From Streptomyces iakyrus (lineage in GTDB: Bacteria > Actinomycetota > Actinomycetes > Streptomycetales > Streptomycetaceae), in the NCBI RefSeq assembly GCF_000717055.1, contig NZ_JNXI01000045.1, positions 1 through 21,356 of the forward strand: 21,356 nt of DNA. The letters run 5' to 3'. Under the pieces are notes generated by a model. That model saw only the letters and a program-made list of their open reading frames with translations, was not told the origin of the DNA and did no database searches. The translations under genes were made by a program, and so were the position numbers. Positions 14,927 through 21,356 of this stretch are shown here, in pieces. Within the stretch, counting starts at the first letter, position 1, and every line of letters begins with the position of its first letter.

Positions 14927-16369
14927 GTGACTCATCTTCCCGGCCTATTGCGGACAGCTCCCCTGCAGGGGGAGACGACCTCGTCGCTGATCTGCCGCAT
15001 CGCCAGCCGATATGGGATGGAAGCGAAGGTGCTGCGGGCCTGCTGGAAGTGGCGCAACTACCCGCCTGGGCACGAGGGCGGAGGCGCACGGGCCGACGCC
15101 GAGGTGCTGCTGAACGCAGCCGGACGCCAGCTCCTGGCGGGCATGTGCGGCGGGGAGGAGGACGTGCTGGCAAGGGCGTTGCCGTCCTGGGAGGAAGGGG
15201 ACACCAAGCTACGCGCCCAGGATGGCGATCCGGTGGGGCTGTGGCGGATCGGTGGCGCGGTGGTCGGTCCGGTGGCGTTCGGCTGCCGACTGTGCACGGC
15301 CCGGCGCACGGGGACTGCTCTCCGGGCGGTGCGGTACGCGCCGCGGTGGGAGCGGGTGTGCGTGCGGCACGGACGGTGGCTGCTGGACGCGGACGCCAAC
15401 CAGCCGCTGGAGCACCTCGACCTGCGCGACCTGCCGGAGGTGGTGGCGGCGCAGCGGCGGTGGCCCTCGGTGGCGCGGCGGGCGGTGCGGGCCGGTGCGG
15501 AGCCGGAGAGGGTGTTCGCTCTGGGTTATGCGGTAGTGGCCCGGTGGTGGGAGCAGGCCCTGCACTGGGAGCGCGAGGCGGTCTGGCCGCGGCGGCTGCA
15601 CCAGATCGCGGGCGGCAACGCCGGGACGGAGCTGGAGCGGTGGCGAATCGTGGGCCGGGACTCGGTCGTCTTCCCCGAGGTGGTGGCCGTCGCCGACGCG
15701 CTGCTGGACCCGGCCCTGGCCGAGCTGGCGTGGCAGGACAGCGGGGCCGGGCAGCCGCGGCCGCTGCCCGCCGACGGGGCGTTCTGCCGCCGGCTGGGCG
15801 AGCGGGTCGGGCGGGGGTGGCTGGGGCCGCTGGCCGCCACCGACTACGGCGGCCCGCTGACCTCGTGGATGGGCGCCGTCATCCGCATCCGCCGCGGCGC
15901 CGGGGGCCCGCCTGGGTACGGCAACGATCCGTGGTGGCTGAGGCAGGAGCACCAGCCCGCGTCCATGGCCGCCCAGCTGCGTGTCCTGTCCAAGGAACGC
16001 AGCGCGCCCGGCTCGGGCACCACGTGGCGCTCTGCGGTGCCGGCCGAGCAGCGGGCACGGATCACCAGCCTGGTCAACGACGCCGAAGAGCAGCTGACCC
16101 AGCTGCGCGGTGCCCAGTACGGCAAGACCGCCGACGCCGCTCAGCAGTTGCTGGGCAACCTCGGCCATGCCGCCACGCTGATCGAGCAGGCCGTACGGGA
16201 GACCGCTGCGGCAGCCCTCGGGGCCGGGATGGCTCTGGAGGATCTGGCGCACTGGGCCCGCCTGCCGACCGATGTCCTGGCCGAGGCTCTCCCGGACCAC
16301 CGCAAAAGGCAGCCGGAAAAGAGCGGTGAGCGGGTGTCAGGAGGCAGGCAGGGTGTGCACGGACCGTGA
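14927..16369 (+). CDS. tniQ: TniQ-family transposition target protein
   Basis: TniQ (TnsD-like) proteins bind the target site and recruit the TnsC ATPase. This 480-residue protein has the family N-terminus LRTAPLQGETTSSLICRIASRYG (about residues 8-30) and a zinc-ribbon with C120, C123, C145 and H148, almost the same positions as in the TniQ-HA protein at 5753. A body with WW.....W..RL and RWRIV.RD...P.VVA.A patterns is shared with that paralogue. The C-terminal part (about 350-460) is different: LVNDAEEQLTQLRGAQYGKTADAAQQLLGNLGHAATLI, a helical region that ends with an HTH-like ALEDLAHWARLPTDVLAEAL. It has no HA repeats. The GTG at 14927 is immediately preceded by GGTGGAG, an unusually short spacing; a TTG at 14948 is the only near alternative. 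It is first gene of the tns cluster, 89 bp before tnsA. Confidence 0.82.
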   Translation: MTHLPGLLRTAPLQGETTSSLICRIASRYGMEAKVLRACWKWRNYPPGHEGGGARADAEVLLNAAGRQLLAGMCGGEEDVLARALPSWEEGDTKLRAQDGDPVGLWRIGGAVVGPVAFGCRLCTARRTGTALRAVRYAPRWERVCVRHGRWLLDADANQPLEHLDLRDLPEVVAAQRRWPSVARRAVRAGAEPERVFALGYAVVARWWEQALHWEREAVWPRRLHQIAGGNAGTELERWRIVGRDSVVFPEVVAVADALLDPALAELAWQDSGAGQPRPLPADGAFCRRLGERVGRGWLGPLAATDYGGPLTSWMGAVIRIRRGAGGPPGYGNDPWWLRQEHQPASMAAQLRVLSKERSAPGSGTTWRSAVPAEQRARITSLVNDAEEQLTQLRGAQYGKTADAAQQLLGNLGHAATLIEQAVRETAAAALGAGMALEDLAHWARLPTDVLAEALPDHRKRQPEKSGERVSGGRQGVHGP

Positions 16370-16416
16370 TCCGCAGGGCATACCTCATCGCCCAGCACTC
16401 GTGATCAAAATCTGTG

Positions 16417-16447
16417 AAGCCGCCCGCCAGCGAGGCGGGACGGGCTT
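16417..16447 (+). promoter_or_regulatory. Hairpin between tniQ and tnsA
   Basis: CCCGCC (16423-16428) and GGCGGG (16434-16439) pair around AGCGA, extended by AAGCC/GGCTT (16417-16421/16443-16447) across a small internal loop. It ends 11 bp before the tnsA start and lacks a T-run, so it may tune tnsA translation or partly terminate tniQ transcripts. Confidence 0.35.
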
Positions 16448-16458
16448 GACTGGGGCGC

Positions 16459-17283
16459 GTGGGCAGCAAGGACGCAGCGGCCGCATCAGGCGGCCGCTCA
16501 CAGCACATGCAGACGGACACCGGATCCGAGTGGGAGGCGGTCTTTGTCGACCCCGTCGGGCAGGTGGTGCAGCAGCGGTGGGCGGACGCGGTTCTCGCGG
16601 TGGCCTTCGAGGATCTGGAGCCGGTTTCGGCGTTCCCGGTGGTGCCAGGGCGGCGGTGGGGGCCCGGACAGTGGTGGTCGGCCACGACCGGCCGGCATGT
16701 GGCCTGCGGGTCGGCCGCGATGCGGGCGCAGCTGATGGTGCTGGACCGCGATCCTGAGGTGGTCGGCCTGGCAGGGCGGCCGGTCCGTCTGCTGTGGCGG
16801 GACGCGCGCGGCCAGGTGCGCTCGTGGGTGCCGCAGCTCTTCGCCCGCCACCGCGACGGCACCGCAGTGCTGGCCGACTGCCCCAGCCATCCGGAGGCCG
16901 GCGGAGAGCGGGCGCAGCGGGCTGCGAGGGTCCTGGAGGAGGCGTGCGTGCAGGCTGGCTGGAGCTACCGGCGCCTTGAGCCGCTGGAAAAGACCCTGGC
17001 TGCGAACCTGAAATGGCTGGCTGGCTACCGCCACCCCCGCAACGCCGGCCGTCCCCCTCTCGCGGCCGCCGTCCGTGAGGCGTTCACACAGCCGCGGCCG
17101 CTGATCGAGGGCACCGAAGCGGCGGGCGACCCGATCGAAGTCCTGCCCGCCGTCTTCCACGCCCTGTGGCACGGACACCTCACCACGCCCCTGGACATAC
17201 CGCTGCACGAGCGGGTCCTCGTCAGCACCGGCGCCGGCGCTGCGAACGGCCGCAGCGGCCCGGGCAGCGGGAACGGGCGGTGA
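16459..17283 (+). CDS. tnsA: TnsA-like transposase subunit, active site apparently degenerate
   Basis: TnsA is the endonuclease of Tn7-like heteromeric transposases that cuts the 5' strand at transposon ends. In this 274-residue protein residues 91-140 (QLMVLDRDPEVVGLAGRP, then VRSWVPQLFARHRDGTAVLADC) match the core of actinobacterial TnsA-like proteins. However, the usual F-E-S..ER preceding it reads ACGSAAMRAQ (82-91), and the usual P-D-F-FAR reads P-Q126-LFAR, so the expected acidic residues look replaced. The start is uncertain: GTG 16459 has a poor ribosome site, and ATG 16507 (residue 17) would give MQTDTGSEWEAVF. The stop overlaps the tnsB GTG by four bases (GTGA). If catalysis is truly lost, transposition would be replicative or TnsA would be structural only. 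Placement before tnsB supports the assignment. Confidence 0.75.
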   Translation: MGSKDAAAASGGRSQHMQTDTGSEWEAVFVDPVGQVVQQRWADAVLAVAFEDLEPVSAFPVVPGRRWGPGQWWSATTGRHVACGSAAMRAQLMVLDRDPEVVGLAGRPVRLLWRDARGQVRSWVPQLFARHRDGTAVLADCPSHPEAGGERAQRAARVLEEACVQAGWSYRRLEPLEKTLAANLKWLAGYRHPRNAGRPPLAAAVREAFTQPRPLIEGTEAAGDPIEVLPAVFHALWHGHLTTPLDIPLHERVLVSTGAGAANGRSGPGSGNGR

Positions 17284-19415
17284 GCGGGCGGCGTGGCGGG
17301 CGGCCGGTGCTGCAGGTCGGAGCACACGTCCGCTTCCGTGACAGCACCTGGCAGGTCATCGCTGTGGCGGGGCAGCAGGTCCACCTCGCCGGTGAGACAG
17401 GAGGAGACGAGACGGTCGTGGCCTGGCATCTGTTCGCCGACCCGTCCTTCACCATCGTGGGCGCCGAGACGCCCCAGGCCGTGACGCAGTGGGGTCTGGT
17501 CGAAACCGCGCCCGAGGGCGCGCGACGCAAGGCGCTGGCCTGGCAGCGGCACATCCGCGAGGTGGAGTCCGGCCTGCCCGGCGGGCCGGACAGCGGCGGG
17601 GTGCCCCGGCCCGAGTACGACCCCGACCGGTTCACGCTCGCGCAGCGCGAGGAGGCCAAGGCCGCGGAGCTGACCGCGATCGGCTTCGGACCTGTCTCCC
17701 GGACCACGGTGCAGCGCATGCGCCTGGCCTACCGCAAACAGGGCTTGTGGGGGCTGGTCGACCACCGCACCACCCGCCGCCCCAGCCCGACCGGGCGCAC
17801 CGACGAACGCGTCATCGCCGCCATCGAGGAAGCGCTGCGCCGCCAGCGAGGCCGCTCCAAAGGCACCGTCAAGGGCCTGATGCCCCTGGTCACGCAGATC
17901 CTTACCGACCGGTACGGCCGCGGCACGGTGACCATGCCCTCCCAGGCCACCTTCTACCGGCTCGTCCACCAACTCGCCGGTCCCGCCGAACACCCCCACC
18001 GCCCCGCCCGCACTCTGCCCTCCCCGGCCGGCAGGCGGGCGTTCACTCCGACCGTGGCGCTGCGGCCGGGCGAGCAGGTGCAGGTCGACACCACGCGGCT
18101 GGACGTCCTGGCCGTCTTCGACGACGGCACCACCGGCCGGCCCGAACTCACCATCGCCGTCGACGTGGCAACCCGCGCCATCCTCGCCGCCGTCCTGCGC
18201 CCCGCCGGCACCAAGGCCGTCGACGCCGCCCTGCTGCTCGCCGAGATGGCCGTCCCGCACCCCGCCCGCCCCACCTGGCCCGACGCGCTGCGCCTCGCCC
18301 ACACCCAACTCCCTCAGCTACAGCGGATGATGGGTCTGGACGAACGCCTTCAGGGCGCAGCCGCCCGGCCGGTCGTGGTGCCCGAGACGATCGTCGTCGA
18401 CCGGGGCAAGATCTACCTGTCCACGGCGTTCAGCGCCGCCTGCGAGAGTCTCGGCATCAGCGTCCAGCCCACCCCGCCCCACGCCCCCGCCGCCAAAGGC
18501 ATCGTCGAGCGCACCTTCGGCACCATCAACGCCCTGCTGTGCCAGCACCTGCCCGGCTACACCGGCTCCGACGTCACCCGCCGCGGACCCGACGCCGAAA
18601 CCGAGGCCTGCTTCAGCGTCGCCCAGCTGCAGGGCCTGCTCGACGAATGGTTGATCCACTACCACCACCGCCCCCACGAAGGCCTGCGCCACCCCACCCT
18701 GCCCAAGAAGGCCCTCACCCCGAACCAGATGTGGGCCGCCCTCATCGCCGTCGCCGGCCACGTGCCCCTCCCCCTCAGCGGCAGCGACTACCTCGAACTG
18801 CTACCGGTGCGCTGGCAGGCCATCACCGAACGCGGCATCCGCATCGACCACCGCACCTACGACGCGGACGTCCTCGCCCCCTACCGCGGCCAGCCCTCCC
18901 CCGTCACCGCGCGCGGCGGCAAATGGGAAGTCCACACCAACCCCCACGACGCCCGCCAGGTCTGGATCCGCCTGCCCGACGGACACCTGTCAGAGATCCC
19001 GTGGATCCACCGCGACCACATCCACGAGCCGTTCAACAGCGCCACCTGGCAGCACATCAAAACCATCACCACCCGCCACGGCGACCGCGACACCCACGAA
19101 GCCGACCTCGCCGACGCCCTCGACCAGCTCATGCGCCGCGCCCAGACCAGCACCGCCACCGCAGGCGAGCAACGCCTGATCACCCGCACCGCACCGCTGA
19201 AAACGCCCCCGCCGACGGCCGATCACCGCACGCCCCACACCCCGGGCCCTCAGGCCGACGGATGGGACGACGACAGTCTCGACGACCTCGACGACCTGCC
19301 TGACGACCCAGAGCAGGCTGACGGCGAGGAGGAAACCGTCGACAACGGCGACGCGCCCGTCCCGTACACCGGACTCGGCCTCTACGACCCCGCTCAGGAA
19401 GCCCTCAACTGGTGA
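17280..19415 (+). CDS. tnsB: TnsB-like DDE transposase
   Basis: TnsB/TniA transposases bind the transposon ends and carry out 3'-end cleavage and strand transfer. This 711-residue protein has an N-terminal helical DNA-binding region, with helix-turn-helix character around RRPSPTGRTDERVIAAIEEA. An rve-type core has catalytic D270 (VQVDTT), D374 (IVVDRG) and E410 (KGIVERTF), exactly 35 residues between the last two. A C-terminal SH3-like beta-barrel region (YLELLPVRWQAITERGIRID, VHTNPHDARQVWIRLPDG) and an acidic tail (DDDSLDDLDDLPDD) follow; the tail probably contacts TnsC. The GTG at 17280 is chosen because it overlaps the tnsA stop; a longer reading from 17166 would lie inside tnsA. It ends in a GTGA overlap with tnsC. 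All catalytic residues are intact. Confidence 0.92.
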   Translation: MSGRRGGRPVLQVGAHVRFRDSTWQVIAVAGQQVHLAGETGGDETVVAWHLFADPSFTIVGAETPQAVTQWGLVETAPEGARRKALAWQRHIREVESGLPGGPDSGGVPRPEYDPDRFTLAQREEAKAAELTAIGFGPVSRTTVQRMRLAYRKQGLWGLVDHRTTRRPSPTGRTDERVIAAIEEALRRQRGRSKGTVKGLMPLVTQILTDRYGRGTVTMPSQATFYRLVHQLAGPAEHPHRPARTLPSPAGRRAFTPTVALRPGEQVQVDTTRLDVLAVFDDGTTGRPELTIAVDVATRAILAAVLRPAGTKAVDAALLLAEMAVPHPARPTWPDALRLAHTQLPQLQRMMGLDERLQGAAARPVVVPETIVVDRGKIYLSTAFSAACESLGISVQPTPPHAPAAKGIVERTFGTINALLCQHLPGYTGSDVTRRGPDAETEACFSVAQLQGLLDEWLIHYHHRPHEGLRHPTLPKKALTPNQMWAALIAVAGHVPLPLSGSDYLELLPVRWQAITERGIRIDHRTYDADVLAPYRGQPSPVTARGGKWEVHTNPHDARQVWIRLPDGHLSEIPWIHRDHIHEPFNSATWQHIKTITTRHGDRDTHEADLADALDQLMRRAQTSTATAGEQRLITRTAPLKTPPPTADHRTPHTPGPQADGWDDDSLDDLDDLPDDPEQADGEEETVDNGDAPVPYTGLGLYDPAQEALNW

Positions 19416-20482
19416 CCAGCCCCGCACGCAACCACCACGCCACCACCGACACCGAGCCCCTGCTGCCCGGCACGCACGCGGCAGAGCCGGAGTGGCCGAT
19501 CACCACCTGGCAGGGCTGGCAGCACTTCGCCACCACCCCACCCCTCACCCCGCCCCAGCCCGGCGACGCACCCCGAAGCACGGAAGAACGCCTCGCCTAC
19601 CACTCCGCGTTCGTCACCGTCCGCACCCCCGCCATCGACACCCTCGCCACCCAGGTCCGCACCCTCATGCTCCTCGGCCGCCACCAGCAGAACACCGCCC
19701 GGCCCTCACTGATCGTCACCGGCCCCGCCGCAGCCGGGAAAACCACCGCCCTCCTCGAAGTCGGACGCACCTGCCACCTCGCCCACACCCGCAAACACCC
19801 CGCCCCGCCCGGACGCGCCCACGAGCAGGTGCCGGTCGCGTACCTGCTGGTGCCGCCCGGCGCTACCGCGAAAACCCTCGCCATCGAATTCGCCCGCTAC
19901 CTCGGCATCCCCGTCACCAACCGCATGACCCAGGCCCAGATCACCAGCGCCGTCTGCCACACCTACACCCAAGCCGGCGTCCGCCTGGTCCTCATCGACG
20001 AGATCCACCGCCTCAACCCGCGCACCACCACCGGCGCCGAAGCCGCCGACCTGCTGAAAGACCTCACCGAACGCATCAAAGCGACCTTCGTCTACAGCGG
20101 CATCGACGTCGCCGCCACACCCCTGTTCAGCGGCATACGCGGCGCCCAACTCGCCGGCCGCGCCAGCCTCATCACCTGCGGCCCTCTCCCCGCCCGCCAC
20201 GGCATCCGCCGGCCCTTCACCGACCTCATCACCGACATGGAAACCGCCCTCGACCTGGCCCAGCACACACCCGGCTCACTCCCCCGCCACGCCACCTACC
20301 TCCACCAGCGCACTGCCGGCCGCATCGGAAGCCTCGCCCGCCTCATCCGCCAGGCAGCCATCACCGCCATCTGCGACGGCACCGAACGCATCACCAAAAA
20401 ATCACTCGAAGCCATCCGGCTCGACCACCTCGCCGAAGAAGCAAGCCGCCCCCGAACCCGCCAACCGGCCAGAACGGCATGA
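19412..20482 (+). CDS. tnsC: TnsC/TniB-like AAA+ ATPase
   Basis: TnsC is the regulator that assembles on target DNA with TniQ and activates TnsA/B. This 356-residue protein has an N-terminal segment with TWQGWQHFATT and R-STEERLAYHSAF, Walker A GPAAAGKTT (G104, K110, T111), Walker B LVLIDEIH (D196, E197), sensor-like FVYSGID, and a C-terminal lid with RIGSLARLIRQAAITAI. The GTG at 19412 overlaps the tnsB stop by four bases and has AGGAAG at 19396-19401, so translation is coupled. Length fits TniB/TnsC proteins of actinobacteria. The sequence appears intact. Confidence 0.9.
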   Translation: MTSPARNHHATTDTEPLLPGTHAAEPEWPITTWQGWQHFATTPPLTPPQPGDAPRSTEERLAYHSAFVTVRTPAIDTLATQVRTLMLLGRHQQNTARPSLIVTGPAAAGKTTALLEVGRTCHLAHTRKHPAPPGRAHEQVPVAYLLVPPGATAKTLAIEFARYLGIPVTNRMTQAQITSAVCHTYTQAGVRLVLIDEIHRLNPRTTTGAEAADLLKDLTERIKATFVYSGIDVAATPLFSGIRGAQLAGRASLITCGPLPARHGIRRPFTDLITDMETALDLAQHTPGSLPRHATYLHQRTAGRIGSLARLIRQAAITAICDGTERITKKSLEAIRLDHLAEEASRPRTRQPARTA

Positions 20483-20489
20483 TGCGGAC

Positions 20490-21146
20490 GTGAAGAAGAG
20501 TGCTGATACGCCCAATGACGAGGACTTCGCAGCCCTCTACGACCGGGCCTGGTACACCCTGATCCCCGCCCGCGCCGACTACCTGGCCGACGTCTCACCC
20601 CACTACGACGAGGTCCTCCACGACGTCGCGCAGCGCACCGAGCACACCGGCAGCCTCGGCAAGACGGACATCGCAGCCCTCGTCGTCTGGAAACGGCTCT
20701 CCGCACAAACCCGCTGGGTGACAGAACTGATGTCTCTGCCCGACACCCACGTACGAGCCGTCACCGAGCGAGCCGTCACCGCCGTCCGCGACACCAGCCT
20801 CGCCCGCTGTGAAGCCGCCCGCACCGGGCGCGGCATCATCGCCGAACTGCCCGGCTTCCGCACCGGCGACGCCCTCGCCTCAGCCGTCCTGACCGCGGCA
20901 GCACCCCAGCGGATGGCCGTCTACGACCGCCGCGTCCAACACGCCCTCGACACCCTCGGCCTCACTCTCACCCCCACACCGGGACGCTACGGCCGCTACC
21001 TCCAGCTCCTCGACGACCTCCTCCACCACGGCGGAGCACACGCCAACGGCTGGACCGCACGCGACATCGACACCGCCCTCTACTGGATGGGCGCCAACCC
21101 CCACACGCCAGCAACCCCCGACCCGGACCACACGACAAGCCGCTGA
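20490..21146 (+). CDS. HhH-GPD (DNA glycosylase)-like protein in the tns operon
   Basis: This 218-residue protein starts at GTG 20490, 7 bp after the tnsC stop, so it belongs to the operon. Residues about 113-157 (GRGIIAELPGFRTGDALASA, then VLTAAAPQRMAVYDRRVQHALDTLG) resemble the helix-hairpin-helix plus catalytic Asp layout of HhH-GPD base-excision glycosylases. LPGF at 120-123 would be the hairpin and D146 the candidate catalytic residue. C-terminal GRYGRYLQLLDDLL and W-TARDIDTALYWMG fit helices of that fold. No clear catalytic Lys or FeS cysteines are seen, so enzyme activity is uncertain. It may bind damaged or bent DNA. The fold is recognised by eye, so confidence in function is moderate; confidence that it is a gene is high. 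Confidence 0.6.
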   Translation: MKKSADTPNDEDFAALYDRAWYTLIPARADYLADVSPHYDEVLHDVAQRTEHTGSLGKTDIAALVVWKRLSAQTRWVTELMSLPDTHVRAVTERAVTAVRDTSLARCEAARTGRGIIAELPGFRTGDALASAVLTAAAPQRMAVYDRRVQHALDTLGLTLTPTPGRYGRYLQLLDDLLHHGGAHANGWTARDIDTALYWMGANPHTPATPDPDHTTSR

Positions 21147-21356
21147 GCAGCACAAACCCGCACCAGCCCTTTAGACGCCGGACACCATCACCAACACCAC
21201 ACCACCGTTATCAACGAACCCCCAACAACCGCAGACCAGAAGCCTGGCCAGCACCGCCGAAGCACCCCAGGAAGCGCCTGCCCCCTTCTCAGAAAACCTC
21301 CAACACCCCAGCTCACACTCCACCCACCACACCAACTACGAACCCCGGAATCACAC
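21147..21356. other. Non-coding right margin, C-rich
   Basis: After the last gene the plus strand becomes strikingly C- and A-rich (CACCATCACCAACACCACAC and similar) with no ORF. The final bases are GGAATCACAC. Transposon ends of Tn7-like elements start 5'-TGT, so a terminal TGTGTGA-like end in reverse complement could lie at or just past the margin, but the end is cut off. No repeats of TnsB-site type are clear within the 210 bp. Confidence 0.4.

Noticed and set aside
14419..16329. A 636-residue plus-strand frame
   Set aside because: It overlaps tniQ in another frame and the nuclease gene antisense; low-complexity Gly/Ala/Arg composition marks a shadow.

Overview
The window reads as the physical left end of a linear Streptomyces replicon (chromosome arm or linear plasmid). 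The DNA is very GC-rich with strong third-position G/C, many GTG starts and frequent stop/start overlaps. It carries the tap-tpg telomere-replication pair, and position 1 lies in a cluster of back-to-back palindromes. The first seven bases match the right part of the common Streptomyces terminal palindrome, so about six terminal bases appear to be missing. All statements come from reading the sequence; no searches were run.

Layout. 1-157: telomeric palindromes. 158-567: non-coding subterminal DNA with a repeated ATGCATCAC motif. 568-5677: a telomere-proximal DEAH helicase with C-terminal helicase-associated (HA) domains, then tap (telomere-associated protein) and tpg (terminal protein). 5753-8968: a TniQ-type protein fused to five tandem units of about 140 residues that resemble HA domains, 75 bp behind tpg on the same strand. 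8969-9847: a hairpin-dense stretch that includes a perfect 27-bp stem and a 69-residue candidate membrane peptide. 9848-11713: an OLD-family ATPase/TOPRIM nuclease. 12077-12593 (minus): a multiply frameshifted second tpg. 12722-14748 (minus): a translationally coupled pair, a PD-(D/E)xK nuclease-like protein and an unrecognised 473-residue partner. 14927-21146: a Tn7-like core in the order TniQ, TnsA-like, TnsB-like DDE transposase, TnsC-like AAA+ ATPase, followed by a small protein resembling HhH-GPD DNA glycosylases. 21147-21356: non-coding.

How the parts may fit together (inference). Tap and Tpg would patch the 3' overhangs left when linear DNA replicates. One set of TnsA/B/C genes is present with two homologous TniQ target-selector proteins. 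One TniQ is short and sits in the transposase operon. The other is very long, carries the same HA-type modules as the telomere-proximal helicase and sits directly behind tpg. The most interesting hypothesis is that the long TniQ directs a Tn7-like transposase to, or otherwise acts at, telomeres or replicating ends. The OLD nuclease and the minus-strand pair look like defence-type accessory genes between the two modules. The dead tpg suggests that this arm was built by fusion or recombination with another telomere region.
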